64,000 nt of DNA, from contig PQWQ01000027.1 of assembly GCA_002943765.1 (NCBI GenBank), positions 248,001 to 312,000 on the forward strand, written 5' to 3'. The stretch comes from Psoroptes ovis (taxonomy: Eukaryota > Arthropoda > Arachnida > Sarcoptiformes > Psoroptidae). The translations under genes were made by a program, and so were the position numbers. The notes under the pieces are model-generated. The model did no database searches, was not told the DNA's origin, and worked only from the letters and a program-made list of their open reading frames with translations. This document shows, one piece after another, positions 1 to 14,100 of this stretch (position 1 is the first letter of the stretch; every line of letters starts with the position of its first letter).

Positions 1-1207
1 TCATCATCATAATTTTATTTGTTTTTAAAAAATAAAATTTTCACATTGAAAAAAATTCCATAAACAAAACATTAATATTTTCAAAGTGAAAATTTTTCAA
101 AAATTTTTCGAAAAAAATAGTTCAAAGGGTTATCGTGAAAAATTTTCAATCAAATCATTATCAAATGCGTGTATCTTATACACAATATTATCCATTTCTG
201 TTCATGAATCAGTTAAATTGTTTGAAGATCATTTCATTGAAAGATTTAAGACGCCGATTGTCTTAGTTTTTCTGTGCCGCATTTTTCCCCGCGAAGAAAT
301 TCAATTACCAATGAACCACTGACCACCATTTTTGCATACATTTCAATGATTTCAATTCAGTTGGAAAATTTTTCATTTTTCACTTTGTGAATTTGAAATA
401 TTCACAAACGCTTATATGCTTTGACCAGTGATGTGATCATCATCATCATCAAAATTCATCATCAATTCAAAATATGAAAATATTCACATGATCATTCGAA
501 AAAAAATGGCTGAATCATAAATAAATAAATATAAATATAAATATAAAGATAATTCATAAATATTCAATTTAGTATTGTGTTGAATTGTTAAAGTGTGAAA
601 ATATTCTATTTATTTCACCTTTCAAAATCTAAGATTTATCATTTCTAAAAATTTAAATCTCTACAGATTTAAATCTATTTTTAGTGATGATTATTATTGA
701 TCAATGAATGGTCGAATCAATGTTTGATTCAATCAATTTTCCATTTCAATCAATGCTCGATCGGATCAATCAAACGATCGATTGAGTCATTGATTGATCA
801 ATTGACTGATTAATCAGTTGATTAAGTCGTTCGATTGATTGATCACTTTTTTGATTAATTCTTGGCAAAAAATCTGTTCATTATGAACTGAAGATTATTG
901 TTAAGTTGATTTATTTATTTTCGCTCCCAAAATCATCATCATTACCATTGACAACAATGGTAGACCTGAGAGAAAAAGGTCAAATAAATGATGTGTCTTG
1001 TGCTTATGTGAACCTTGGAATGATATCAAAATGGTGATAATGATTAAGCTGGATCCATTTCTTGGATCATATATTTTTTAATGGGTCATATTCGAATATT
1101 ATATTTGTCCAAACATTTTGATTAAATCATTTTATTATTGTATTCGAATGTATGTGAAATTTGACATATTCACATTTATTTTATTTTATATAGTTAGTGT
1201 GAGATAT

Positions 1208-1296
1208 TATTAGGTTGTTGTCCGAAAAATTCATTCGGCTTAATTCGAATAGAGTTGTCACATGAAAATCGGCCAAAACTTTACGGACAGTCTTAT
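1208..1296. mobile_element. Palindromic MITE copy 1 (asymmetric-centre type)
   Basis: TTAGGTTGTTGTCCGAAAAATT at the left with ATTCGGCTTAATTC, and CGGCCAAAACTTTACGGACA at the right. The orientation is inverted relative to copy 9: the GTTGTTG end is on the left. Confidence 0.8.
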
Positions 1297-1723
1297 AGAT
1301 ATCGAATCATTTACACTGTGATGAAAGTGTTAAGAAAAATTTCTTGAAATTTTCGGCTGTCTCGAATTTCACACACAATCTAATGGATTTACTTTGTTTT
1401 TGGAACATCCATCAAAGAATTTTATTCAAAAATTTTCAAATTTCGAAAATCTAGACCATGATTCATTTATTTTCATTGTTTTCGCTGTGATTTTTTTGCA
1501 TTGAAATCAATGATGATGAACCAAAATGGAACTGAATCCAAAGGTAAAGACCACCTTGTATTGAAAATATCTCATACACATTCGAAAATTGATTGATTGT
1601 TTATGTTTGCTTGTGAATCGGGATAAAATTGAATTGAATATTATTCACCATGTTAAAATAAAAACAGCGAGACATGATTCAAGATTTGAAATAGAAACTT
1701 TTGAATAAATAAATAAAAATATA

Positions 1724-1808
1724 TTATGGTTGTCCGAAAAGTTCTAGCCGATTTTCATGTGGCAACTTTATTCGATTAAGTCGAATGAACTTTTCGGAAA
1801 ATCTAATA
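1724..1808. mobile_element. Palindromic MITE copy 2 (asymmetric-centre type)
   Basis: Left GGTTGTCCGAAAAGTTCTAG; right arm GAACTTTTCGGAAAATCTAATA, a diverged end. Confidence 0.8.
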
Positions 1809-2235
1809 ATACATCACTGATGATAGAAAAATTTGATCGAGATTATTTGATTGACACCAAAATGGATTTTCTGAAAATCCTTTGAAATTTCACATACATA
1901 CCGATACGATGAAACAAAGCCTTTTCTTAAAGATTTTTTTCTTGAAAACCATTTCAACCAAGCCAATCATTGTGTTATCCAAAATAACAAAACAACAAAG
2001 ATTATTGAAAATGTATTGAAATGGATCCAAAATTTAATCTTATTTTCTTAAGAAAATTGTATGTGGATAGCCCCTTTTGAAAACCGAAGAAAATAATCAA
2101 TTTTTGAAAGATTTCTTTGTTTATTTGAATGAATGAATAAATGTTTTGATTGATCCGAATGAATGAAAATATATTCGAATCCAAAAAAATGATAACAATA
2201 GAAATTTTCTATGGATATTTCTAATATATGAAAAT

Positions 2236-2320
2236 ATTTGGTTGTCCGAAAAGTTTTGGCCGATTTTCATATGAACAACTCTATTGATTAATCGGCCATA
2301 ACTTTTCGGACAACCTTTTT
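2236..2320. mobile_element. Palindromic MITE copy 3
   Basis: GGTTGTCCGAAAAGTTTTGGCCGAT faces ATCGGCCATAACTTTTCGGACAACC; arms pair almost fully. Confidence 0.82.
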
Positions 2321-2468
2321 AAATATGATATATATGATGGTGTGAACTATGTTTGATCTCATCATCATCATCATCATCATCATCATAATCATTTTCGTGA
2401 TTATTTTTATTTTTGTGAAAATACAAATACCCGATTGAAAATATGATGAAAAATATTTTCAATCAAAT

Positions 2469-2553
2469 ATTTGGTCGTTGTACGAAAAGTTCTTGCCGAT
2501 TAATCGGTAGAGTTGCTCATAAAAATCGGCCAAAACTTTTCGGACAATCTATT
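2469..2553. mobile_element. Palindromic MITE copy 4
   Basis: Left GTTGTACGAAAAGTTCTTGCCGA with one change; right ATCGGCCAAAACTTTTCGGACAATC. Confidence 0.78.
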
Positions 2554-2922
2554 ATATAATTATTTTCGGGTATTGTTTCTCGATATGGCTTTGGATGTTC
2601 AAAAAAAAAAAAAACAATGTCCACTTGTCATGTTTATGTTATGTTCAATCTTGGCCTTTTTTCCATGATCTCATTGAATTTACATTGAAATTACTACCTT
2701 TGAAAAACTACTATTCCGACCACTGGTCATTCAACCAGTGGTTATTTTTTGAAAATAATCGAAAATGAAATGAAATAACACCTTGTTCATCACCAGTTTA
2801 TTGTTATTCATTTCAATTGTTATTTATTTAATATTGATGAATCGGTACATTGGCCTATTGTTTGATTTGATGATTTTCGATTCAGATAACAATACCAATG
2901 CTGCTGTTGTTGATTGATTGAA

Positions 2923-3011
2923 TATTAGATTGTCCAAAAAGTTCTGGCTGATTTTCATGTGGCAACTTTATTCGATTAAGCCGAATGAATTTTTCGGACA
3001 ACAACCTAATA
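2923..3011. mobile_element. Palindromic MITE copy 5 (asymmetric-centre type)
   Basis: Left TTAGATTGTCCAAAAAGTTC; right GAATTTTTCGGACAACAACCTAATA with the extra ACA. Confidence 0.82.
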
Positions 3012-3383
3012 CATTATTTATACAAGAATAATTTGACAAAATTTTCATTATTTTCAATTATTTCAATCATCATTCACATGCGATATAAGATGAATTATTA
3101 GTTTTTAAAATATCGAAATTTCAAAATTTTGAAATTTCCAAATCCGATTTATTCCTTGACAGATTTTCCAAGAGATATTTGACAATAGAGACTTTTGACA
3201 ATTGACTGAAATTGAATGAACGGATAAACAGGTGATTATACATCGCCCAACAACAACAATAAAAATTGATGAAATCTATGGAAAAATTCATTCGAAAATT
3301 TTCAATTATTTTCAATCTCTCCCAAAACATATATGAAATATGAATTTAAATATTTTTGAAACATTACAACTTGTCATAAATTG

Positions 3384-3469
3384 ATTAGGTTGTCCGTAAA
3401 GTTTTTTACCGGTTATATTCGTAGAAAATAATTGCAAAAAATTGGCCAGAACTTTTCGGATAATCTATT
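3384..3469. mobile_element. Palindromic MITE copy 6
   Basis: TTAGGTTGTCCGTAAAGTTT faces CCAGAACTTTTCGGATAATCTA. Confidence 0.78.
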
Positions 3470-3763
3470 ATGAAAACTAATTTCCCCTTCAAAGCTAGCT
3501 ACCTGATAATTTTCAATTTCATCCGAATCATCATTCGACAATCGATTGTATTTGATTTTGAATAATTTAAATATTTTTCCAAAGAAATAAATATTTTTCT
3601 TAAAACTTTCATCAGAAAGAAAATGAATAAACTTTCATTCATTCATCACGAATCAAATAAATCTTAATAATCGAACGTTGATAATTCGTAATAATGATAA
3701 TTGTTGTCGATGATGATAATGATAATCGTGAATATATATATTATTCCTCCGATAAATTATCAT

Positions 3764-3928
3764 TACAGGATTTCAAGTTTTAATTCGTAGTTTTAAAATT
3801 AATTTTCATAGTTTTCAAGTTGATTTTCATAGTTTTGAATGTAATTTTACACAATACTATTACGAAATTTAATTTAAAAACTACGAAAATTAATTTTAAA
3901 ACTACTAATAAAAACTTGAAACCCTGTA
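3764..3928. repeat. Second inverted-repeat family, copy a
   Basis: TACAGGATTTCAAGTTTTAA starts the left arm and CTTGAAACCCTGTA ends the right arm. The interior repeats TTTTCATAGTTTT. TA at both ends suggests a TA target duplication, as in Tc1/mariner-type MITEs. Confidence 0.7.
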
Positions 3929-4819
3929 TGATGCATTGTTTGTTTATTTAAAATGTTTTTTTAAAAAATGTGAATTATTCATAAAAAGGTGAATATAACC
4001 CATTGATTTTTTTTTTGTGTGGAAGTGAAATAAAATGAATTTCTGTTGATTTGATTGATGAACATTATTTCCATTATTATTTTTTCCATTGTAAACATTT
4101 CATTGACATTCAATGAATTTCAAATTAAAATTAAACAACAATAAATTAAAAATTGAATCATTTACAACGCACAACAACAACACATCATTTCAAAAATCTA
4201 TTCATCATCATTCATTTCTTCCATCATTGATTTCAAAGACTGAATCAAAGGTCAATCTATAGTCTTGATAATGGATTTTTTTACGAAATTTTACGAAATT
4301 TTAGTTTATTTGAATAAAAATCAACGGAAATTGATCCATGTATATTCAAAACAACCATTATTATTAAGCCATTGATCACACACACACTTTTGAAATACGA
4401 AACGAAATGAATTCATTCATTTTTGAATGGAAAAAGTTCAACAAACAATTTCAAACCAATTAATCATCAATTGAATTTGCTTGTATGTATATTAGATAGC
4501 ATTCGTTGTGTATTCACAAATATTTGAACAATAATTCATCGAATATTTGAATTTCCGATTTCTGAATCGATTTTTTGAATCGATTAATCGAAGAAATTCC
4601 AATATTTTCATTGAATTATATATATTGGCCATTAAATATACAGGAAAATTGCATTTTTTTGGCCCATAATTTTGGCCAAAAAATGTTTCTGAACTGGTCA
4701 ATTATAAATCAATCGAATCAAAAATTCGAATTTTCGAATTAATTCGAAAAATTTATTCGATTATAATTCGATAATAAATCAATTTCACACAAATCAAATA
4801 AATCTGTATCCATGTATCT

Positions 4820-4905
4820 ATTAGGTTGTCCCATAAGTTCTTGTCGTTTTTTGAATAAAAAAAAATTAAAAAACGACAAGAACTTATGGGACAACCAACC
4901 AATAT
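4820..4905. mobile_element. Palindromic MITE copy 7 (CCCATAAG subfamily)
   Basis: TTAGGTTGTCCCATAAGTTC with TTGTCGTTTTTTGAAT, mirrored by AAAAACGACAAGAACTTATGGGACAACC. The arms are a near-perfect palindrome around a poly-A/T centre. Confidence 0.85.
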
Positions 4906-5582
4906 CTATCTATCTACATATTAAGCAAAATCAAAGATTAAAGCTCACTGCATATATTTGATGTTTTGAATCTTGAACATATCTTGAAAAATATTTTGAG
5001 AATCATTTGTATAAATCAATCAAATATTTTCAATCCTTGTTGGTGATAATTTCAAAATTTAATTTCAAAATTTTGAAATTAATTTATTCCAAATAAAATA
5101 ATCAAATTTCTTCGATGATGATGATGATAATGCGCAACAAGATTTGTCATTGAACTTGTTCTTTGTTTGTTGCTGTTATCCTGTAGCAAATCCACAGGCA
5201 AAGTATTGGCAATAAATTTTACCTGACCAAAACCTGTCAAACTAAACAATAAATTCAAAGTCAAATTTTGCTTGCCGCTTGCCCTAGGATTATTGATGGG
5301 ACTCGTTGATCCATTGTTGCTGGTGATTGTTTACACATTTGTTCATCATTGAATCGGGCCCCTTTTGCACTCAATGTGTTCATTCAAAAACAATTTCTTT
5401 GGTCTCCATTAATCATCTCGATGATAATAATAATTGTGATGAAAATGGCAAAATGTTGTAATTCATTTGAATTTGAATTTGATTTATTATTTATGATCAT
5501 TGAATTTGGCATTTTGAAACAAACAAAATGAATGAAAAATGAATGAATTCATTTTTTCTATGAATTTGAATTTGAAATTTAT

Positions 5583-5666
5583 ATTAGGTTGTCCGAAAAG
5601 TTTTTGCCGATTATATCGTAGGCGATTATGAGAAAATCGGCAAGAACTTATCGGACAACCATAATA
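5583..5666. mobile_element. Palindromic MITE copy 8
   Basis: TTAGGTTGTCCGAAAAGTTT with TTGCCGATTATATCGTAGG; right ATCGGCAAGAACTTATCGGACAACC. Confidence 0.85.
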
Positions 5667-5997
5667 CTTTTGGCCCTAATTTTTTCTTGATTTCGAAAAA
5701 ATCAATTGAATTAATTGCCGGAAATTGATTGGAAAAGATCAGTGAAATCATTGAAAAGGATTATTTGGGGCCAAAAAAAAAAAAAAAAAAATGTTTGGGC
5801 GTATTATTTGTTTGTGAAAACGAAAACAATCGTTTATTTGTTTCATAGAATATTTAATCTTTTGTGTGTGTGTCATCATCTTGAATATTTTGTAAGAAAA
5901 ATCGTGTTTATGAGCATTTGTTTAATTAAATTGTTTGATTAGATTATTGAAATTTGATTTTGTCTTTGTTTGAAGATAATGGCAATTGAAAAATATA

Positions 5998-6086
5998 ATA
6001 GATTGTCCGAAAAGTTTTGGCCGATTTTCATCAAGCAACTCTATTCGAATTAAGTCGAATAAACTTTTCGGACAACAACCATAATA
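5998..6086. mobile_element. Palindromic MITE copy 9 (asymmetric-centre type)
   Basis: Left TAGATTGTCCGAAAAGTTTT with GGCCGATTTTCAT; right AAACTTTTCGGACAACAACC. A reference copy for the asymmetric type. Confidence 0.83.
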
Positions 6087-6724
6087 TATTGTTCATTTTT
6101 CGATTGTTTTCAATTGTAAGATATCATTGTTTTCGATTAAATTAACAAATCAATTGATTGATAATTCAATTGAACAAATCAATTTTAAACAATTTTTTTA
6201 AAAATGATTTTATCAATCAATCAATACGAAATGTCCGAGAGATTATACATCTCAATGACCTGTTCAATCAATGATTCATCTCAATGACCAGCAAGTGCTT
6301 CTTCGGTGCTTTATTGAATTTTGAATTTTTGAACATTTGCCATGAGTCATTGAGCAGCCATTCAATTGAATTAATTGATCAATCGATCAATTGATCGATC
6401 AATTACACCGACAACGGAGCAGCCACAATTAATGAGCAGCCACAAAGATCAAAATGGAAAAATGTTGGATAATTTATTGATTCGATGATATGAATATTTA
6501 TTCATTTTCAATCAATTTCAATCAATTTTCCAATCAATTTTCGATTTCGATCTCACCTTTTGTTCACTTATTAAGTAGCCATATTGAATCAATTGAAATC
6601 AATTGAATGATTGAAGAAATGATTTAAGAAATCGTGATGTTTAAAATTTATGGAAAATGAATTCAAATTCAATATGAATTGAGCACTTTCGAATGTTTTT
6701 TTTTTAATTTATTTAAAAAACAAA

Positions 6725-6812
6725 TATTAGGTTGTCCGAAAAGTTTTGGCCAATTTTCATAAGCAATTCTACTGATTAAGCCGAATAAACATTTCGGACA
6801 AGAAACCTAATA
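6725..6812. mobile_element. Palindromic MITE copy 10 (asymmetric-centre type)
   Basis: Left TTAGGTTGTCCGAAAAGTTT; right CATTTCGGACAAGAAACCTAATA. Confidence 0.8.
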
Positions 6813-7157
6813 AATCAAAAATTGTTTACATTTTAATTGTTGTTAATGTGCTCATTCAATCGAATTTGGACGATGATGATGCTGCACAACACTGATAAAT
6901 CAAATACAATCGAAATGAAATGAAATGAGGAAGCTTATTGCATTTTGTGCATTTTGCATATTCGATTTGAATTCGAATGCTGGACATTTTTGAATGAAAA
7001 ACAAACAAAAATCCCAAAACAAACAAAGACCGAAATCGTTTATCCCGATCCCGATCTGAAACAAAACAAAACAGAAACAGAAACAATTGATTATCAATTA
7101 TCGATTATCAATTAATCACGATTGTTGTCGATTATCATTATTCACGAGAAAAAATTT

Positions 7158-7249
7158 ATTAGAGGTTGTCCGAAAAGTTTTGGCCAATTTTCATTGAGCA
7201 ACTTTTGATTGATTAAGCCGAATGAACTTTTCGGACAACAACCTAATAT
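7158..7249. mobile_element. Palindromic MITE copy 11 (asymmetric-centre type)
   Basis: Left TTAGAGGTTGTCCGAAAAGT; right AACTTTTCGGACAACAACCT with TAATA. Confidence 0.82.
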
Positions 7250-7701
7250 TCATGATTTGCGAGCAACGATCATTGATTGTGATTGAATCAAATTGTCACT
7301 TGCACTTTTAAAGCATTCAAAGCGATTGTGATTGTTTGCCCATTGCACACAGGGCTATTGTTTTCCTTGGTTTCGTGCTGCCGAATCTTTCATCTTTCCA
7401 AAACAGATTTCGAATTCAATCTGGAACAAAATCCATGGAATGCTTCAATCACTTCCACCAATGCAAAGATAATAATAATATTTGAATCAATATTTGGGTG
7501 TGTTTGGTGATTGTTCTTGTTGTTTCGAAATTTCATTTTGATTTGATTTGATTCGAATTCAAAATTCAAAATTCATAGTTCTATTTATTTCCATGTATAA
7601 TTTTCCATAATCATCATCATAATCATCATTGGAATAGATCATCATCATTGTGTACACTCATTGATTATTATGTGATAATAATAACTAACAGCTGAAAATA
7701 T

Positions 7702-7790
7702 ATTAGGTTACTGTCCGAAAAGTTCATTCGGCTTATTCTGTAGAGTTGCTAAATGAAAATCGGCCAGAATTTTCCGGACAACCGGAATAT
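7702..7790. mobile_element. Palindromic MITE copy 12 (asymmetric-centre, inverted)
   Basis: Left TTAGGTTACTGTCCGAAAAG with ATTCGGCTTATTC; right ATCGGCCAGAATTTTCCGGACAACC. Confidence 0.8.
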
Positions 7791-8787
7791 TTGCATGATG
7801 ATTATTAAAATGATTTTCCATTTGCCATACAGACAAAATTCAATTCGAAATTATAGAAATTTGATTAAAGCAAAATTTTTGTTGGTCAATAAATATCGTA
7901 AACCATTATTTCAAATCATTGTTTTTTGACCAAAGAAAATAATAAAATGATCAAAACACGATTAGATTTCATATGATATGATAAATAACAAATCAATTGA
8001 TTGATTGATTGATGATTGATGGAAGAACAATAGCCTTAGTAAAAGGTGCTAATTGAGTGATCAAAAAATGAGTATTATGAATACAAATACAAATATTTGA
8101 AAAAAAAACATTGAAATTTGACCCAAAAAAAACAAGAAATTAATCATTGAAATTTCGAAAATTCAAATCATTTTGAATTGAACAGGTTATTGTTGTCTTA
8201 ATAAATTGTAGTTTTTTCGAAATTATTGGTTTTTGTGTGTAATCGAATATATTCTCATGTTTCAATAAAATTAAATTCTTAGAATTGATTGACATCATCG
8301 TTGGTGAGGCTATGACCTAATTGTTTTTTTTCCAGAAATTTCAAAAATTGATCTCTGGTTGATGCTACATAATACCTTTGGATTTGAATTTCAGATCTCT
8401 GAAATCTTTGATTGATTACATCGAATCGATCAATTGATCGAATCGATCAATCGATCAATTGATTGATCGAAAAAAATCAATTAACAATCAATTTCACAGA
8501 TACCAAAATATCGATGTAATCGATTATTTAATGGCCATCAAATGAGTTTGATAAATTTCAATCCAAAATTGATCGAAAATTGATCAAAACTTGGATTCGA
8601 TAGATTTTCGAACCAACATAATCAATGATAATCTTGGAATCTTTGGATTCGTAGAAGAAAAACTCTTTTTACTTTCTTTGAGAAATCCAAAGATTGCTCC
8701 TCTTCTTCATGAGCATCGTTTAATGATGAACGAATCTATTCAATTGATCAGAATCAAAGAAAATAAAGAGTCGTTTATCTTAAATAA

Positions 8788-8875
8788 TTTTGGTTGTCCG
8801 AAAAGTTTATTCGGCTTAATCAATAGAGTTGCCACATGAAAATTGGCCAAAACTTTTCGAACAACGATCTAATAT
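8788..8875. mobile_element. Palindromic MITE copy 13 (asymmetric-centre, inverted)
   Basis: GGTTGTCCGAAAAGTTTATT with CGGCTTAATC left; AATTGGCCAAAACTTTTCGAACAAC right. Confidence 0.8.
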
Positions 8876-9111
8876 ATGTCATTAAATTGTGATCAATTTC
8901 TCATTTATGATCATTGAATTTGTCTATTTATTCATCTTAATAATTCGATAAATGTTCATCTATTCATTCATTCAAATATCATTTGAACAATATAAGAAAA
9001 TACAAAGAATTTTTTCCAAAGAGAAAATCCATTCATTGTTATTGTTGAATGTGAATGAATAACCGAATGAAATGAAAGCGAAATTTTTCAATTCATTTCA
9101 TTTCTTTTCGC

Positions 9112-9233
9112 CAAGTTTAAAGTTTTAATTCGTAATTTTAAAATTCAATTTCGTAATTTTACTATTCAAAAATCCTATTCAAAACTACGAAATTCAACTT
9201 TAAAACTATGAATTAAAACTTTTGAAACTTTGT
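9112..9233. repeat. Second inverted-repeat family, copy b
   Basis: AAGTTTTAATTCGTAATTTTA left; TATGAATTAAAACTTTTGAA right. Confidence 0.65.
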
Positions 9234-9260
9234 ATGAACAATAACCAAATAACCAAAAAA

Positions 9261-9291
9261 AAATAAAATAAAATAAAATAAAATAAAATTA
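9261..9291. repeat. AAAAT microsatellite
   Basis: Tandem AAAAT pentamers, about six copies. Confidence 0.85.
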
Positions 9292-9368
9292 TTTTCTTGA
9301 GCAAAAAGAGAGAGCCGCTGAATGTTTTCACATTATTTCCATTGAATTATAATATTAATAATAATGAT

Positions 9369-9492
9369 ACAAAAGTTTCAAGTTTTAATTCAGAGTTTTA
9401 AAGTTCATTTTCGTAGTTTTACCATTCGAAATTTGATTCAAAATTACGAAATTTAATTTTAAAACTATGAATTAAAACTTTAAAAACACTGT
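9369..9492. repeat. Second inverted-repeat family, copy c
   Basis: TTCAAGTTTTAATTCAGAGT left; ACTATGAATTAAAACTTT and CACTGTA right. It lies about 135 bp from copy b. Confidence 0.65.
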
Positions 9493-11079
9493 AGTGAATA
9501 AATTTCAAAGAGAAATTCAAATTTTGAAAAGAAAAAAAAAATTGTTTTTCTTCATATTATTTTGCGCGCCTTACATCTGAATGAATGAATGAATGAATGG
9601 AAATATAAAAGAATTTATTGTATAAAAACTTCATTTCGAATGATTTTCATTTTTCTCGGACGATATTTCATATTCATTTCTGATATTTATGACCGATGGA
9701 TGATTTGAATTGAATTTGAATTTTGATGTGTTTGTTTATTTGTGTATGAGTTTTTGGAAAAATTTTTTATTTATTTGTTGACTTTGACTTGTGTTTTTTA
9801 CATTCGAATTTCGAATTAATCATTGATTGGCTGGCGCAAAATGCCCATCTCAATTTCATCTTAAGCAAATCTTTATTAATTTTTCTTTGTGCCATCAGTG
9901 TTCAAAGGTGCTCAAAGGTGTGTTTTGAAAAGAACAATAATCATTTCAATACCGTTGATTTATTCATTAATTTTTCTGGTTAATTTAATGAGTGACGAGG
10001 ATTAATACCTGATAATCAACGTTGATACTTGTAAAAGTATAAAAATCAAAATTAAAATACCAAAAACAATCGAATCAACCAGCCAATCATAGTTCAAATA
10101 TAATTGAATCATCATTTGTTTAATTCAATTATTTTGTTGATCAAATTCAACGATATTGAATCCATAGATTTTATCTTCGAAAATTTTATCTTTGAAAAAT
10201 TATCTTCAAATGTTTCAACAACAATAAACATCATTTCCGTCATTTATGATCGGAGCAAAGAAGATATGAAAAAAATGTTCGAAGAATAAAAATAAACAAA
10301 AGTGAAAATTTTACTCAACAAAATTTCAAATTTTTTTTTAAAAGACTATTGTTATGTATTTGATCAAGTTGATTCAAATTCAATGATTCAAATTTTTCAA
10401 AAAAATTCAAAATTATTCAATGATCATCATCACCAGGGTATGATCATTATCATCAATAATTAAAGATTCGAATGAAAATATTTAAGAAAAAGAAAGTATT
10501 CAAAGTAAACACGACGAGTAGCAGCGAATTCGAAAATTCAAATACAATTCAAATATTTCAAATAGATTTCCATGGAAATCCAATGAAAATCAAAACGAAA
10601 AAATCATAAGTAAATCATCGTATCAATTGAAATTTAACTGAAATATTAAGAAATAACTCAAAGAAAATTGAATTTCATTGATTCAATTTATCAAAATATT
10701 TTCCATTTCATTTATATTTAATTTTCATTATTAATTTGAATACAAATACGAATACGAATACCTTACAAATATTAATATAAATTAATTCACATCACGAAAT
10801 TGTACAATCAAATTCTTAAGGTTTTTCTGGTCAAATTAATAACGATAATAATCATCATAATCATCATAAAATACACTGACCATTGGTGGTCTTTTCATCG
10901 TCATCGTAATCATCATTATTATTGTTGATGCTCTTTAAAGGTGGTCAAAAATCTTTAAGGAAACCTTTAAGGAAAATATTTACAAATAAAACCTTTAGAA
11001 CCGAATCGTGATCAACAACACCTAAGAAATAATAAATCTAAGAATAAGAGAAGAAGAACTTAAATCTGTTTAATTAAAG

Positions 11080-11120
11080 TTTTATGTGTGTGTACTGTGT
11101 GTGTGTGTGCGTGTGTACTT
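11080..11120. repeat. GT microsatellite near the large gene's presumed promoter
   Basis: Interrupted TG/GT dinucleotides, about 80 bp before the first coding exon. Confidence 0.8.
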
Positions 11121-11196
11121 ATTTGCTTTAAGGTTTAAGGTTTTGCTTATTTTGAAAGTGAATTAAAATCTTACACCGCTGAAGAAAGAAAAAAAA

Positions 11197-14100
11197 ATGG
11201 CCAATAAAATTCATATAATCAAATTGATGATTGTCAACAACAAACAATGGTCGGCGATGAATTTTGGTAAGTCTATAGATTTTGGAATTTTTTTTGAAAA
11301 TTTTAATCCATTCTTTTCTTCTGGTGGATCATGGGGTCTTGATTTGATTTAGTTTCATTCATTTTGGTCATGTTGACAATAAATTATATTCACCGTACAA
11401 ATCAATTAATGTTATATCCATCAAATTCATCACCAGCACCACGTATGCGTGTACCGTTGAAAGTACCGGTCATCAAAGGTCGTGTACCTTATCGTACATT
11501 CACTTCGACTAAAGGTACAAAAATTTATTCATCAACATCATCCGAATCAACTGCATCATCTGATGATACAACGATTGATGATATGAAAGCATCAACAATG
11601 CCAATGATACCGTCGACAACACCATCACCTTCACCATCACCTTCACCATCACCTTATCAAACATATACTGATAGGTCAACTGATCGAATGACATCATCAT
11701 CACAACCGTCATTACAATCATCATCTTCGCCGATGTTATTAAATGATAATAATAACAATAACCTTAACATACATCATCAATCGAATTTGGTATGAATCTT
11801 TCATTCTATGAATTCATTTAGGTTGTCCGATAAGTTTTTGCCGATTTTCTCATCATTTTCCCAACGATATAATCGGACAAAAACTTTCGGACAACCTTAT
11901 AATTCAATTTAAATTGAATTAAATTAATTCGAATCATTCGAATGGTTCTATTTTCGAACTTTAACCTCATAATCTCTCTCCTCCTTATATTTTCGAAAAC
12001 AGCACCAGGAAAAAGCAAGACAATCAGAATCTGGATCATCACAATCAAACATTGACAATAATGGCAACCATAACAGCATAATATCAGCTACAGCAGCAGT
12101 TGTAAGCTCAGCACCTCCACCACCACCACCATCACCACCACCACCGCCACCTTCATCTTCAGCATCATCAATGAATAACAATGATAATAATAATAAAAAA
12201 ATTATCATCACTGGCCTTAATCATCAACAATCGGCATCATCATTACCACCGCCAACAACAACAACAACCGCAGCTAAAATCATTAAGAAAATTGTAAGTT
12301 TTCTTATAGAATTATTTATTTATTTTGCTTAATTCAATTTCATTCATTTCTTATGTATATGTTTGAGCAAAATCTTGATCTTTTTTCTTGATCTTCTTGA
12401 ATCTTGAATGATCTTTGTCAACATTTTTCTTTAAGTCAAATCGTTTCATTTTCAAAAGAACTATTAGGTTGTCCGAAAAGTTTTTGCCAATTTCAACATT
12501 AATAATCTACTTGAAAATCGGTGAAAACTTTTCGGACAACCCAATATATGATTTCATAAATGTTTCAATTTGAAAATCTTAAGATTTTTTTATTGTTGGA
12601 AATGAATGAAAGAATGAATGATCATTTTGCTGAATTAATGCATACACTGAGAAAATAATAGAGTTTATACGATGTTTATATTGCCATACAATTATCGTCA
12701 CATGACTAATCATTTGTTGATGACAATGACTTCGAATGACTTTTTCATTCTATTCAATGACTGTGAAATTCGATTTTAGAGAATTCGATTGATCATTTTG
12801 GTGATAATTATTATAATTTGTTGGGTTGTCCGAAAAGTTTTTGCCGATTTTCTCATGATTCCCTACGATATAATCGGTGAAAACTTTTCGGACAACCTAA
12901 ATATTTGTTGCCCGGTGAAATGAAAAAAAATAATGTCAACATTTGAAAGAGTTGTGAGAAACAAAAAACAAAAAAAAAAAAACTGGTCAAAAATAAAAAT
13001 GAAATGTGAATACAATCAATTAAAGTTGTAATTCATAGTTTTAAAGTTTTATTTCATAATTTTACAATTGCAAATCACGTTGAAAACTACGAAATTTAAT
13101 TTTAAAACTCTGAATTAAAACTTGAATCACTGTAATAAACTAGTGACTAGTGAAAAACGATTGTGAAATCGATGTTTAATTGTTTTACGATTTCTTCAGG
13201 TGAAAAATTGACAAGACTTGTTGTATTCATCACTGAATGTTTTATTAGGTTGTCCCATAAGTTCTTGCCGTTTTTTAATTTTTTTTTTATTCGAAAAACG
13301 GCAAGAACTTATGGGACAGCCTAATATTTCTATTTTTTTTTCTCAAATTTCCAAAAATGATAACTTATAGTCTTAAAACAATAAACAATAATAAGTCCGA
13401 AAAAAAAAATAAGTCCCAACAAATCGAAAAATTATCGAACAAGTGTTAAATCGTAAAATTTGAAAAATAATGAATAATAATTCATTGAAAATACATGTGA
13501 AATATTATTATTGTTTATTGTCTATTTTCATAGATTTTAATCCTTTAATTTGTTGTAAATGTTTGCATGTAAAATGATGCGAAATGGTCATTTTCGAAAA
13601 TGTACTTTGAATTTGAATTAAACAAATATTTATCCACATGAAATTCCATAATTGATTGATAATCTCCGATTATTTAGTATCAAAAAGAAGTAGATCATAT
13701 CAATTTATTGTTATAATTGCTCCTGATCCTGATATTTAATGCTTAATGGCAGCCCATTTGATGGGCTGCTGATGTACATTTCCTGAATTTTTTTTGGGAA
13801 ATTTCCCGAAAATTTTCGAGAAAATTTTTCAAGCTTTCTTAAAATTTTAAAATGAATTCGGCTACAAATTATGATTACAAATAATTATGATTATTATTAT
13901 TGGGTTGTCCGAAAAGTTTTTTACGATTTACTAATTGAAAAAAACATTTGAAAATCAGCAAAAACTTTTCGGACAACTCAATATTATTAATACTCATGAA
14001 TAATCATTTTTCTTCGAATGTGCGTGCATTATTTCGATTCATTTTATGCCACAATTTATCATTATTTTGAACATAATCTCATACAGTAAAAATAACGGGT

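Larger units (their letters stand above)
1..11196. other. Gene-free, element-rich region upstream of the large Asn-rich gene
   Basis: No open frame here has conserved protein features. The stretch holds 13 palindromic elements, two copies of the second inverted-repeat family, ATC/GAT and AAAAT microsatellites, and a run of ATCGAT-rich palindromic sequence near 8415-8470. The last kilobase has a GT microsatellite and presumably the promoter of the large gene. Confidence 0.6.

Noticed and set aside
86..322. 78-codon open frame at the left edge
   Set aside because: Lys/Phe/Ile-rich translation as expected from random AT-rich DNA, without splice context or motif.
7283..7510. 75-codon open frame between two palindromic elements
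   Set aside because: No family signature and no splice sites that extend it; chance frame.
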